The position numbers and the translations under genes were made by a program. Shown one piece after another: positions 53,460 through 61,808 of a stretch of 64,000 nt of DNA. The number at the start of each line of letters is the position of its first letter. Within the stretch, counting starts at the first letter, position 1. The notes beneath the pieces are model-generated. The model was given only the letters and a program-made list of their open reading frames with translations. It searched no databases and was not told the DNA's origin. The stretch spans positions 95,066 through 159,065 of the forward strand of contig CAKSAN010000009.1 in assembly GCA_934436435.1 (NCBI GenBank), written 5' to 3'. The stretch is from an uncultured Acetatifactor sp. (GTDB lineage Bacteria; Bacillota; Clostridia; Lachnospirales; Lachnospiraceae).

Positions 53460-53930
53460 TTAGTTTCTTTTGATGCTGGATAAGAAATTTTGACCGTAGC
53501 TAAACCATTTCTGTAATTCCTCATTGCTTAATTCTTTGTCTCGCTCTGGTATTACTTCCATTGTACTGTCATAATCCACTCCTTGTTCCTGCTCAAACTT
53601 TAGTTTTGTTGCACCTGACATTACTATCTGTGTACACCTTTCACATAAACCTTTCCATTCTATTATTTGATGTGTCACTGGGTCTTCTGTTGAGGTGTTA
53701 CACATTATACATCTATGGTTCTGAAATTTTGATTTGCAACATGTACAAATTCTAAATGTTCTGCCTATTGAATTTACTTGGTCTTGGCTTAATGTTGGAG
53801 ATGGTGTATATTGTCTTCCACAAAAATCACATTGTAATTGCTTTGATTGGTTGGGTCTGTTGGGTCTGACTGGTCTTATGATGTTGGCTTTGGGTTTTAT
53901 TATGTTATTTACTCTGGTGTTGGCTTGCAT
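53460..53930 (-). CDS. Zinc-ribbon-like Cys-rich protein
   Basis: A 156-residue protein from the ATG at 53930 behind GGAGGAA. A basic Pro/Asn/Arg-rich N-terminus (KPKANIIRPVRPNRPNQSKQ) precedes a Cys-rich middle: CDFCGRQYT, CTCCKSKF, RCIMCNTS and CERCTQIV. These form four CxxC pairs, enough for two zinc ribbons or a double treble clef. The C-terminus is acidic and helical. DNA or RNA binding is plausible. It borders the half-site array on the upstream side, so it is one of the proteins that could recognise it. Confidence 0.68.
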   Translation of the reverse strand: MQANTRVNNIIKPKANIIRPVRPNRPNQSKQLQCDFCGRQYTPSPTLSQDQVNSIGRTFRICTCCKSKFQNHRCIMCNTSTEDPVTHQIIEWKGLCERCTQIVMSGATKLKFEQEQGVDYDSTMEVIPERDKELSNEELQKWFSYGQNFLSSIKRN

Positions 53931-54072
53931 CTCTCTGGTTCCTCCTATCTCTCTAAACAAATTAAAAATTTTTCTTCTTTATCATTCATTCGTATGAAAA
54001 ATAGTTAAACTCATATTGATATGCTTTTATGTATCAAACTCTTCCGTTGTTCCATGATACAATACCTTCATT

Positions 54073-54309
54073 TTATTGTGCCCCTATAAATCCTAATTGG
54101 AATGTATCATCTGGAGTGGTAAAGTAAGGCTGTATATTGTCTCCATGCAAAGCCATTAAACCTAACTCTGATGCTGTTTTATCTGTATATACAACATTTA
54201 CTGATTTTATTTCTTTTTTGCTTGAATCATTATATTCTATGTTATTAATGCCTAGCCACTGGTTCGGATATTTTTTTGCCATTTGCTCTCTGGTTAATCT
54301 CTCTGCCAT
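54073..54309 (-). CDS. Small hypothetical protein
   Basis: A 78-residue protein with GGAGG 7 nt before the ATG. MAERLTREQMAKKYPNQWLGI at the start and VNVVYTDKTASELGLMALHG in the middle recall small Lachnospiraceae proteins of unknown function found near mobile genes. No membrane segment or known motif is seen. Confidence 0.6.
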   Translation of the reverse strand: MAERLTREQMAKKYPNQWLGINNIEYNDSSKKEIKSVNVVYTDKTASELGLMALHGDNIQPYFTTPDDTFQLGFIGAQ

Positions 54310-54421
54310 AATGAAACCTCCTCACTATTATAACGCTAAATTACAAATTAATGCTTTTTTGAAATTAAAATTTTTATCTATTTAAAATTGATGAATGTTG
54401 TATTTTTATCTATATATGAAC

Positions 54422-54446
54422 AATGGGAACCACTTGGGTTCCCATT
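54422..54446 (-). terminator. Hairpin after lipoprotein 1
   Basis: AATGGGAACC pairs with GGGTTCCCATT around a 4-nt loop, 20 bp after the stop of the first lipoprotein. The T-tract is weak. Confidence 0.65.
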
Positions 54447-54466
54447 AATTTTCATTGGTGTTTATG

Positions 54467-55150
54467 TTATTGTAGGTTCCATTCTCCACCTATTCCACCA
54501 GATCCATCACTACCAGCACTACGATTCTCTCTGCTTGAACCTGAACCATCTCCTGTTGGTCCGGTTACTGTTTGTCCTTCACTGCTAGATGATGATGATT
54601 GACTACTTCCACTACTGTTACTGCTGTTGCTGCTAGTGCTGTTGTTAGTGGTTGGTGCCTGTACTGCTACTTTATCTGTGCTTAAATACTTTGATGATAC
54701 AAAAGAACCATTTGATAGCTGATACCATTTTCCTGATGCAACATCTGTATAGCCTGTTACTTCTACTGACTGGTTCGTTGATAAACTACCTGTTTTGTCA
54801 TAATTTGTACCAGGTCCCTGTCTAAGGTTTACTGCCTGTTGAGCATACATTGTAGCTGTCATTGGAGTTACTGTATAATTACTTTCCTCTGATGTTGTCT
54901 GCCCTGCTTCTGACTGTAACTGTTCATCCGCTTTCGTTGCTTCTGTCTCTGTTGTCTCTGTTGTTTCTGTCTCTGTTGTTTCTGTCTCTGTTGTTTCTGT
55001 CTCTGGCTCTGTTGAAATTTGTTCTGTCTCTGCTTCTGTTGAAATTGTTTCTGTCTGTGGTTCTGGTTCTGATGTGGTTGCTTGGTTACTACATGCTGTT
55101 AAAGATAATAAACTGATTATCATTGTGAATGCAATTATTCTCTTTTTCAT
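54467..55150 (-). CDS. SH3b-domain lipoprotein (lipoprotein array, member 1)
   Basis: A 227-residue lipoprotein. The signal peptide ends SLTAC (lipobox). A Thr/Glu linker of TET units spans about residues 28-75. An SH3b domain follows (QAVNLRQGPGTNYDKTGSL ... VTGYTDVASGKWYQLSNG), a fold that often binds peptidoglycan. The C-terminus is Ser/Asn/Gly-rich and ends with EGQTVTGPTGDGSGSSRENR, almost identical to member 2 in protein and DNA. It is likely exposed at the cell surface. It is the last gene of the five-gene array. Confidence 0.78.
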   Translation of the reverse strand: MKKRIIAFTMIISLLSLTACSNQATTSEPEPQTETISTEAETEQISTEPETETTETETTETETTETTETEATKADEQLQSEAGQTTSEESNYTVTPMTATMYAQQAVNLRQGPGTNYDKTGSLSTNQSVEVTGYTDVASGKWYQLSNGSFVSSKYLSTDKVAVQAPTTNNSTSSNSSNSSGSSQSSSSSSEGQTVTGPTGDGSGSSRENRSAGSDGSGGIGGEWNLQ

Positions 55151-55236
55151 TGCCTCTTTAACTATCCTCCCATTTCATAGTTTGTAAATACACCACCTGA
55201 CTTACTTTCGTGAGCCTCCATTGTAAATGTATTATG

Positions 55237-56040
55237 CTATTGTAGGTTTCCTCCACCAACTGTTCCAGAATTTGCTCCAGCGTTGCCTCGGTTTTCTCTG
55301 CTTGAACCTGAACCATCTCCTGTTGGTCCGGTTACTGTTTGTTCTTCACTGGATTGTGCTGGCTGTGAAGTGGTGTTATTACTAGCACCTCCATTGCTAT
55401 TACCTGTATTGCTATTGTTATATCCTTTTGAAGCTTTGTATTCGTCTATCTCTTCCTGTGTACCTATTATTGTTCTACCTGTTTCTGGGTCTTTAAATGA
55501 TACACTTCCATCCTCTGTTAATAGCTTTTCAAAATCTTGTTTGATGAAAGCTTCCCATTCATCGTTGGTACCACTAAATTGTGTTCCATCCGGAAGGTAA
55601 TCTCCTACATGATAAACTGTTCCATAAAGGGGATCTCCCTCTTTCATATAGACCGCATATGATGGTTGGTCGCCTGCTCCCTTACCATGGTCATAACACC
55701 AACACCAACCGTCTGTGTAATCTGCACCTTGCTCCCTTGCATACAATGTAAATTGATGGACTGCATCCCATGCACCATTGATGTCTGCCCACTTGGAATG
55801 ACTTATTTCATCACTTTCACTTAAATATTCGGATGTTGAGGTGTCTGTTCCCTCTATAAACTCTGTCTCTGTTGTTTCCTGTTCAAGTGATGATGTTTCT
55901 GGTACTGTTTCTGTCTCTGGCTCTGTTGAAATTGTTTCTGTCTGCTCTGACTGTGGCTCTGTGGTAGTTGTTTGATTACCGCATGCTGTTAATGATGATA
56001 AACTCATTATTAGTGTTATTGCAATTATTCTCTTTTTCAT
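55237..56040 (-). CDS. Lipoprotein (array member 2)
   Basis: A 267-residue lipoprotein with lipobox LTAC and a Thr/Glu/Ser-rich linker. The shared array domain follows: GWCWCYDHGKGAGDQPSYAV, GDPLYGTVYHVGDYLPDGTQF. The same order (Trp-rich strand, AGDQ.SYA, GDYLP) occurs in member 3 and, more distantly, in members 4 and 5. A Gly/Asn/Ser-rich tail ends with the TVTGPTGDGSGSSRENR segment of member 1. The domain is not assigned to a known family. Confidence 0.74.
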   Translation of the reverse strand: MKKRIIAITLIMSLSSLTACGNQTTTTEPQSEQTETISTEPETETVPETSSLEQETTETEFIEGTDTSTSEYLSESDEISHSKWADINGAWDAVHQFTLYAREQGADYTDGWCWCYDHGKGAGDQPSYAVYMKEGDPLYGTVYHVGDYLPDGTQFSGTNDEWEAFIKQDFEKLLTEDGSVSFKDPETGRTIIGTQEEIDEYKASKGYNNSNTGNSNGGASNNTTSQPAQSSEEQTVTGPTGDGSGSSRENRGNAGANSGTVGGGNLQ

Positions 56041-56086
56041 TGGTTCTTTTGTTTCCTCTCATGTTTAAACTGATTTTTATATGTAA

Positions 56087-56106
56087 GAAAGTCATTGCTG
56101 ACTTTC
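56087..56106 (-). terminator. Perfect hairpin between lipoproteins 3 and 2
   Basis: GAAAGTCA-TTGC-TGACTTTC, 8 bp of perfect stem, lies between two genes of the array. The T-tract is weak, so it may be an attenuator or processing site rather than a full terminator. Confidence 0.5.
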
Positions 56107-56134
56107 CCATTCCTTGGGTAATACTAACCCGAAC

Positions 56135-56770
56135 CTATTCAATTACTATGTGTATTTTACCATCTTCATCCTGGGTTATTGTTCCACCCTCTATTTCTCC
56201 ATTGTTAGCTTTACGCATTAATTTTCTGTTATCGGCGATGCCATGTTCTTTGTTGTTGGCACCAACGAAAAAGTCACCACCCGGAAGGTAATCGCCTAGG
56301 TGGAAGACCTCACCATATCGTGGAGAATCTTCTTTCATGTAAACTGCATAGGACTCTTGGTCACCTGCACCTTGACCTGTGTAGTAGATCCAACACCAAC
56401 CTAGTGTGCCATCTGCACCTTGTGATTGTGCATAGCCTGTCCATGCCTCTTCACTACCATACTGTGCATCTATCTCTTTTCCCTCTTGTTGTGCCAATGC
56501 AGTAGCGGTTTCTGCATCCATGTTGGTTGTCTTTGGGTCTACATCTTCTGGGTTTACATCTGGATAAACTATGTTGTCTGTAATTTCATCTGTGGTTTCT
56601 GTGGTCTCTGTTTCTGATTGCTCTGTATTATAAACTTCTTCTGACTGTTCTGTTTCTTCCTTTTGCTCTGTTGGTTCTGCTTGGGTTTGCTGTTGTGTTT
56701 GCTTGCCACAAGCAGTTATTGATAAACTCATTGTTAAACATAAAATTGTTATTATAATTTTCCTTTTCAT
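56135..56770 (-). CDS. Lipoprotein (array member 3)
   Basis: A 211-residue lipoprotein with signal peptide ending SITAC and a Gln/Thr/Glu-rich linker. The shared domain is well conserved with member 2: GWCWIYYTGQGAGDQESYAV, SPRYGEVFHLGDYLPGGDFF. The Ser/Gly-rich tail of members 1 and 2 is missing; the protein ends in a short charged segment. This supports repeated duplication within the array. Confidence 0.74.
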   Translation of the reverse strand: MKRKIIITILCLTMSLSITACGKQTQQQTQAEPTEQKEETEQSEEVYNTEQSETETTETTDEITDNIVYPDVNPEDVDPKTTNMDAETATALAQQEGKEIDAQYGSEEAWTGYAQSQGADGTLGWCWIYYTGQGAGDQESYAVYMKEDSPRYGEVFHLGDYLPGGDFFVGANNKEHGIADNRKLMRKANNGEIEGGTITQDEDGKIHIVIE

Positions 56771-56815
56771 TTTGTGTTGTTCCTTTTCTATTTGTTTCGA
56801 ATTTACTATTAACTT

Positions 56816-57415
56816 TTACTGACCATTTGTATGTGCTGGTAAACCTTGTATTGCTAAGGTCATATTTTCCTCAAATTCTGGAAATTCATCGCCCGGATAT
56901 GTTTTGTCTGTACCCCAAAATGGCGATGAGTCATCCTCCAGTTCACTACTTCCATAGAAATATGAATATGGTCCGGCTACAATTTTCTCACCTGTGCGTT
57001 GATTTATCGCATATGATCTTTGATCTCCTGCAGCTGAGCCATAATAGTAAATAAGCCATGCACCGCATAATTCATCTGCGCCTTGGTCTTTTACATATGC
57101 ATCATACTTAGTGAACAAATCCCCATCATAGTCTTTTACAAGCTCATCTATATATTCAACATCCGCTGTTACTGCCTCATCAACTGTGAGTCCTTCGGAG
57201 TTAGTGGCTTCTGATGCTAAACTCTCTTGCTCTGTTTCTTCTGTTGGTTCTGACTGCTCTGTTTGTGCTTCTACTTCGGTCTCTGTTGTTTCCTCTATGG
57301 TTTCTGTCTGTTCCTGCTGTTCTGTTGTGTCTGTGCTTTTTAAACTCTCTTGTTTACCACATGCAGTTATTGATAATGTACTGATGATAAACAATATTAT
57401 TAGTACTTTCTTTCT
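56816..57415 (-). CDS. Lipoprotein (array member 4)
   Basis: A 199-residue lipoprotein. The ATG at 57415 is chosen because GAGGAG precedes it and a signal peptide with lipobox SITAC follows; the longer frame does not start with a signal peptide. A Glu/Thr-rich linker is followed by a shared-domain version (GAWLIYYYGSAAGDQRSYAI, ...GPYSYFYGSSE) that diverges from members 2 and 3. Confidence 0.74.
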   Translation of the reverse strand, partial: RKKVLIILFIISTLSITACGKQESLKSTDTTEQQEQTETIEETTETEVEAQTEQSEPTEETEQESLASEATNSEGLTVDEAVTADVEYIDELVKDYDGDLFTKYDAYVKDQGADELCGAWLIYYYGSAAGDQRSYAINQRTGEKIVAGPYSYFYGSSELEDDSSPFWGTDKTYPGDEFPEFEENMTLAIQGLPAHTNGQ

Positions 57416-57434
57416 CATTTTAGTTCTCTCCTCT

Positions 57435-58055
57435 TTAGTCTCCGTTGTAGACACCAAGTACTTCCTGAAACTCTGTGTATGTAACGTCGTATATATTATT
57501 GTATCCTTTACTATGTGCGTAATTCATTATGATGCCACCGGATTCACTGTCATCCCAACCATCACCTGTTGGTAGAATCATTCCTGTGTAATACACACGA
57601 CCTGTTTCTGTATCATACATGACTTTATAACCCTTGTCTGTGGTACGTTCCTGTAATATTGTGCCATTAGGATCGTACCCTGTATCACCATAGTATGGAA
57701 AGTCATTTTCAGTTTTACCTTTTGTAGTTGTTCCATAGTCTGACTCATTCCAATTGCTGCAGAAGTCATTCCAGGCTTTTTGATGACTTGGATTACTGTC
57801 AGGATAATCTGTTCTAGTTGTTGTAGTGGTTTCTTCTATAAACTCTGACTCTGACTGGTCTGGCTGGTCTGTTGGGTCTGCTTGGGTCTCTGTGGTTTCT
57901 GGCTCTGATTGGTCTGTAGTGTAAACCTCTTCTGATTGGTCTGTTTGGTTTGTTTGGTTTGTTGGGTTTAAACTCTCTTGTTTTCCACAGGCTACTATGT
58001 ATAAAGATAGGGTGATTGATAAACCTAATACTGTGATTATTCTTCTCTTTCTCAT
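57435..58055 (-). CDS. Lipoprotein (array member 5)
   Basis: A 206-residue lipoprotein and the first gene of the array. The ATG at 58055 and a GTG 3 codons upstream are both possible. Lipobox VAC. A Thr/Gln/Asp/Glu linker (QTDQSEEVYTTDQSEPE) is followed by a domain with DTGYDPNGTILQERTTDKGYKVMYDTETGRVYYTGMILPTGDGWDD in outline, a distant match to the shared domain. Only 19 bp separate it from member 4. The divergent XRE gene lies 156 bp upstream and may control the array. Confidence 0.72.
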   Translation of the reverse strand: MRKRRIITVLGLSITLSLYIVACGKQESLNPTNQTNQTDQSEEVYTTDQSEPETTETQADPTDQPDQSESEFIEETTTTTRTDYPDSNPSHQKAWNDFCSNWNESDYGTTTKGKTENDFPYYGDTGYDPNGTILQERTTDKGYKVMYDTETGRVYYTGMILPTGDGWDDSESGGIIMNYAHSKGYNNIYDVTYTEFQEVLGVYNGD

Positions 58056-58211
58056 CTTTTTCACTTTCCTTTTCTCCTCATTGAATAAACTAAATTCATT
58101 TGTCTCATTATATTACTATTCTTGCTTTTCCTCAACACTTTTAGCGTTATGTTATCATTCCTAATGTGTTGTTTACATATCTACAATGAGTGTAGGAGGA
58201 TAACACAAAAT

Positions 58212-58508
58212 ATGATTAAAAATCTGTCTGTTCGATTAAAAGAATTAAGAATGTCACAAAATCTATCACAAGCTGATGTCGCTAAAAAGCTAGAGATATC
58301 TCCCTCCATTATTTCTGGTTATGAAACAGGAGAAAGAACACCCAGCACAGAAAATCTGCTTGCCCTCTCCTACCTTTATAAATGCAGTACCGACTATCTA
58401 CTAGGAAAATCAAATGATAAACCCTTTGTTGTACTCGATACTGAGGGTTTGACATCTGAACAAGTTGAGGTGCTACAAGACCTCATAAAAGTAATGAAGC
58501 ATGGGTAA
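58212..58508 (+). CDS. XRE family HTH transcriptional regulator
   Basis: A 98-residue Cro/CI-type repressor, the only plus-strand gene seen in the AT-rich element. The HTH spans about residues 6-60 (LSVRLKELRMSQNLSQADVAKKLEISPSIISGYETGERTPS in outline). The C-terminus is short and helical. The ATG at 58212 with GGAGG upstream is preferred over the longer frame. It is divergent from the lipoprotein array, so it may repress the array and itself from the shared 156-bp gap. A hairpin terminator follows directly. Confidence 0.9.
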   Translation: MIKNLSVRLKELRMSQNLSQADVAKKLEISPSIISGYETGERTPSTENLLALSYLYKCSTDYLLGKSNDKPFVVLDTEGLTSEQVEVLQDLIKVMKHG

Positions 58509-58556
58509 TTGGTATTTATTGGTAATTATCCATGCTTCATTGTTTATTGTTTTAGT
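58494..58556 (+). terminator. Terminator of the XRE gene
   Basis: ATGAAGCATGG (58494-58504) is perfectly inverted as CCATGCTTCAT (58530-58540), with inner TAATT/AATTA pairing and a T-rich tail. The left arm overlaps the stop region. Confidence 0.82.
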
Positions 58557-58692
58557 CTGTTTGTCAAGGGTTAGTGATATACACTCTAGGTGTTGGTGTA
58601 CTTATACTTTGTTCTGGGTTCCTCCCTCTTGCTCTGTTGGGTTCCTTCCTACTGACTACTGTTTCCTCCCTATTATTGTGATTAATTTACTG

Positions 58693-58742
58693 CTCTGATG
58701 GGTTTGCTTGCTCTGATGGGTTTGCTTGCTCTGATGGGTTTC
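58693..58742. repeat. Short tandem repeat, 18-bp unit, nearly three copies
   Basis: CTCTGATGGGTTTGCTTG starts at 58693, 58711 and 58729, the last copy partial. It lies in a gap between the convergent XRE and 99-residue genes. Confidence 0.85.
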
Positions 58743-58754
58743 TTTCCCCCCTCT

Positions 58755-59054
58755 TTATCCTCGCTGATTAAACCAGTACCTGTCATAATTGCTACTCATA
58801 CTGTACTTATTGCTTTCATCTGTAATTAATTCTGACTGCCTGTACTTTGACCTGTATAAATGACTTTCTGAAAAGTCACCTAAGTGGATGTTGTTTTTTC
58901 TTTTCTTTGCACAGATGTCAAAGGAATTTGTTGGATATGTTATATTATCTTTAGTTTTGTACTCATTTTCTCTTATCTGTTGTTCTATATTTGGTATACA
59001 GCTTTCTATTATTCTTACTGGTCTATCTTGATATGTTCCTATTATTACTGACAT
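58755..59054 (-). CDS. Small hypothetical protein
   Basis: A 99-residue protein. The ATG at 59054 is preferred because GAAAGGA precedes it; a longer frame begins with TTG only. It is polar and basic in the middle (CAKKRKNNIHLGDFSESHLYRSKYRQSE) and has no recognised motif. Confidence 0.52.
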   Translation of the reverse strand: MSVIIGTYQDRPVRIIESCIPNIEQQIRENEYKTKDNITYPTNSFDICAKKRKNNIHLGDFSESHLYRSKYRQSELITDESNKYSMSSNYDRYWFNQRG

Positions 59055-59194
59055 TTCTTTTCTGTTCCTTTCATAAAATTTTTTGTCACTCTCTGGTAAT
59101 TGTTTTTTCTTATAACTTATCAACAATATGTATTGCTTTTAGACCTACAATTTATTTTTGCCTCTATATATCTTTGAAACTTTGTCCTTTTCAT

Positions 59195-59227
59195 AAAAAT
59201 AAGACAGCCACAAGCTATGACTGTCTT
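59195..59227 (-). terminator. Terminator of the CBM-like gene
   Basis: AAGACAG (59201-59207) pairs with CTGTCTT (59221-59227); on the minus strand ATTTTTAT follows. Confidence 0.85.
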
Positions 59228-59232
59228 AACTG

Positions 59233-60075
59233 TTAATTTTCCTTTGATACAAACAGAAGTGTTAGGTTATAATTCATTTCTAAATCAGTGTCAATCTCAT
59301 AACTCTTTGGATATTTTGCTTCTAGCTGCAAATCAAAGGTGTTATCTGTTACAAACTCATTTGATAGCTGTATATTATATATGTCTGGTGCATATCCTGA
59401 GTTGTTATACAGTTTTATTATGTTCTCTCCTGCCTGTAATTCTACTGTTGTATAAACATCAAATCCTGTAGACCAAGAGTTTCCTTGATGAGTTACTGAA
59501 CCTACATTGACTCCATTTGCATCTATATATGTTGTTCTTGTACCACTTACTGCTCCATTTACTCCAAAACAATATTTACCTGTCTTATCAACATTTATTG
59601 TCCAGTAAATATAATTATCTGCTCCATTTCCTACATATCCTGCTTTTCCTGAAGAAATAGAAGCTCTTCCATTCGCCTTTGCTGTAGATGCACTATAAGT
59701 AGTAAATGTATAACCGCTTGGATCCACTTCCTCTTCACTCTCTACTGATTTAAGTTTGCCTAAGTTAATAAACTTACTTTCATCATTTTCTGAATTATTG
59801 TAAACTACTGCCAAGTCTGTATTGTTTAGCATAAATGCAATACTATTAAAATCTGTCAGTGCTTTCCACTCTTCATCTGTATAAGTACTCTCTGGTATAA
59901 TGCTTACTGTATTGTTTTCTCCATTTATATTCTTTACAAAGATGTCTACATCACAAGGAGAATTGTTGACAATTTTTACTTTATCTGATGAAAAGTTTTT
60001 CTCACCGTCTATATTGAATGACATATTGTTAACTGGAATGACTATATCTAAATCAGTGATTGGATTTAATCTCAT
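59233..60075 (-). CDS. Protein with carbohydrate-binding-module-like beta-sandwich
   Basis: A 280-residue protein with no signal peptide in the called frame. Residues about 135-245 resemble CBM6/CBM35-type domains: SGKAGYVGNGADNYIYWTINV, GKYCFGVNGAVSGTRTTYIDANG, VELQAGENIIKLYNNSGYAPDI. The first 130 residues are beta-rich and unrecognised. No good ribosome site precedes the ATG at 60075, and the frame stays open for another 21 codons upstream without a start, so the true start or a shift from the preceding gene is unresolved. Confidence 0.62.
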   Translation of the reverse strand: MRLNPITDLDIVIPVNNMSFNIDGEKNFSSDKVKIVNNSPCDVDIFVKNINGENNTVSIIPESTYTDEEWKALTDFNSIAFMLNNTDLAVVYNNSENDESKFINLGKLKSVESEEEVDPSGYTFTTYSASTAKANGRASISSGKAGYVGNGADNYIYWTINVDKTGKYCFGVNGAVSGTRTTYIDANGVNVGSVTHQGNSWSTGFDVYTTVELQAGENIIKLYNNSGYAPDIYNIQLSNEFVTDNTFDLQLEAKYPKSYEIDTDLEMNYNLTLLFVSKEN

Positions 60076-60155
60076 AAAGGTTACATTTCTGTTATCTCCT
60101 GACCAGTTATATTTCTTAACTACTTTATAGCTGCCTTAATCTTACTGCTTATTTC

Positions 60156-60947
60156 TTATTTTCTCTTAGGTGTTCTCTTTCCACTCTTAGGTGTTGACTT
60201 TTCTGTTTTCTGCTCCTTGCTTTCTTCAGGCTGCTCTTTCTTTTCTGTTACCTGTTCTTCCATCTGCTCCTGAATGCTTCCAAAGATATCCTCTAAACTC
60301 TCTGACTCTTTTTTATCTGTCTCTGACTGCTCTACAGGTGCCTCCTTGGTTGTCTCTTCTGGTTTATCCTCTGCCGGCTCTGGCTTATCCTCCAACATAT
60401 CCTTTGTTGAAGGTAAACACTCTATTGCAATTCCATCTTTGTAGGTGCCTTTACTGAAAGCTGCATCTGCTTTTCTGTTTTCATACTGCACACCATCACA
60501 AACTTTAATCTCGTTGTCTGTGATCCACACGCCTGCAATCACTGTAATCTCGTTGAGTTCTCTCAAATTCTGTTCTGTGATTTTAAGTCTACTGTACTTA
60601 TTACTTACAACCTCGTACAGTCTGCCTCTGTAGTCTGTGTCCAACACTCTGACTACTGTTAAGAAGCTGTTGACAGGATTTCCAGCAAGTACATCATGCA
60701 ACATAGGTCTAAACTTATTTGCACTCTTAATCATGATGTCTTTCTGATTAAATCCATCTGCATCCGGATAAAACTCAGGACCTTCATCACCATTTCTCCA
60801 GAGTACTCCTTTAAGCTGCTTTCTATCAATGTATCTCCTAGCCTCTGCTGGTGTGAGGTCGTCAAACCCTCTACTTTCAGGGTTATACACACAAACATTA
60901 TTGCATCTGGTATATCCTAAAAATCCTACTGACACTGCATATCTCAT
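60156..60947 (-). CDS. Hypothetical protein with Glu/Lys/Pro-rich tail
   Basis: A 263-residue protein with AGAGAGG before the ATG. The first 175 residues are a compact domain (MRYAVSVGFLGYTRCNNVCVYN, TPAEARRYIDRKQLKGVLWRNG, VRVLDTDYRGRLYEVV). The last 85 residues are a charged, Glu/Lys-rich low-complexity tail ending in basic TPKSGKRTPKRK. The codon choice looks somewhat less AT-rich than its neighbours. The family is unrecognised. Confidence 0.62.
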   Translation of the reverse strand: MRYAVSVGFLGYTRCNNVCVYNPESRGFDDLTPAEARRYIDRKQLKGVLWRNGDEGPEFYPDADGFNQKDIMIKSANKFRPMLHDVLAGNPVNSFLTVVRVLDTDYRGRLYEVVSNKYSRLKITEQNLRELNEITVIAGVWITDNEIKVCDGVQYENRKADAAFSKGTYKDGIAIECLPSTKDMLEDKPEPAEDKPEETTKEAPVEQSETDKKESESLEDIFGSIQEQMEEQVTEKKEQPEESKEQKTEKSTPKSGKRTPKRK

Positions 60948-61160
60948 ATTTTCTACCTCTCTATTTAATTTTCAATGTGGTTTTCTCTCTTCAAATATAT
61001 TTGAATTTTTATTACATATCTATTAATGACGCGAATTTAAGGGGATTGCAAGACATTTTTTATAGAAATTTTTGAAAATTTTTTATTGAAATTATATGCT
61101 CTTTCTGCCTATATGAGGGGGAGAAAAACAAATCGGGGGCTTACGTTTCATAATAAAAAA

Positions 61161-61193
61161 TGAGCAGATAAACCACATTCTGTCTACCTGCTC
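61161..61193 (-). terminator. Terminator of the 39-residue gene, with duplicated arm
   Basis: GAGCAG (61162-61167) pairs with CTGCTC (61188-61193) and the minus strand continues ATTTTTTATTA. TCTGTCTACCTGCTCTT occurs here at 61179 and again at 61222, 43 bp apart, as in the duplicated terminator near 53.4 kb. Confidence 0.72.
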
Positions 61194-61226
61194 TTTTACT
61201 CTGTTTGTTCTCTAATTATAGTCTGT

Positions 61227-61346
61227 CTACCTGCTCTTACACTCTTTGCTCTCTTCCTCAAATCCTGGCTCATACTTTGGATGATGTCTTATTACATTCA
61301 CTCTGTTAATATCATCCTCACATACTCTGTTGTCTAATAAACTCAT
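61227..61346 (-). CDS. Small ORF, 39 residues
   Basis: The ATG at 61346 has GGTG at 7 nt upstream. The product begins MSLLDNRVCEDDINRV and ends in HHPKYEPGFEEESKECKSR, a protein-like composition with two Cys. A terminator follows. It is the only supported gene between 60.95 and 61.45 kb; the rest of that stretch shows a T/C-rich run and no other gene. Confidence 0.42.
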   Translation of the reverse strand: MSLLDNRVCEDDINRVNVIRHHPKYEPGFEEESKECKSR

Positions 61347-61448
61347 ACTGCTTCACCGTTCTTTCTCTCATGCTCTTATCCTGTTCCCACTCTGCTTCTC
61401 TCTTACTCCACTCTGCTTCTCTCCTGTTTCCCCCTCCCCCTTTTAACT

Positions 61449-61808
61449 TTAGATTGTCCAGTTGATTTCTATTAGCCTTATGTAATTAATTGTGATGTAA
61501 TTAAAACACTTTACATTAAGTGTGTTGCCTTTATTGTCTGTGATTTCAAGGTTTTTTATATGTTCTTTCAGTTCATCTCCCATGCTACACTCTGGACTTA
61601 ATCGTATTGTTATTGTTTCATCTGTTATATGCTCACTTATTATCTGTTCTATTTGATCTAAACTATTGATATATAAACTCTTTTCATTGTAATAGTCCTT
61701 TTCTATACTGTTTGCTTCTGGATATGTAAAAACTATTCTTCCACTCTCACTGCTCTGCTCTTTTTCTGTATATTGTATGTTTATTAATTCATCTGTGATG
61801 TTAAACAT
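61449..61808 (-). CDS. Hypothetical protein
   Basis: A 119-residue soluble protein (MFNITDELINIQYTEKEQSSESGRI...). Its start overlaps the end of the InlB-repeat gene by 25 bp, so it depends on the same transcript and probably on coupled translation; no clear ribosome site is visible. The family is not recognised. Confidence 0.5.
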   Translation of the reverse strand: MFNITDELINIQYTEKEQSSESGRIVFTYPEANSIEKDYYNEKSLYINSLDQIEQIISEHITDETITIRLSPECSMGDELKEHIKNLEITDNKGNTLNVKCFNYITINYIRLIEINWTI

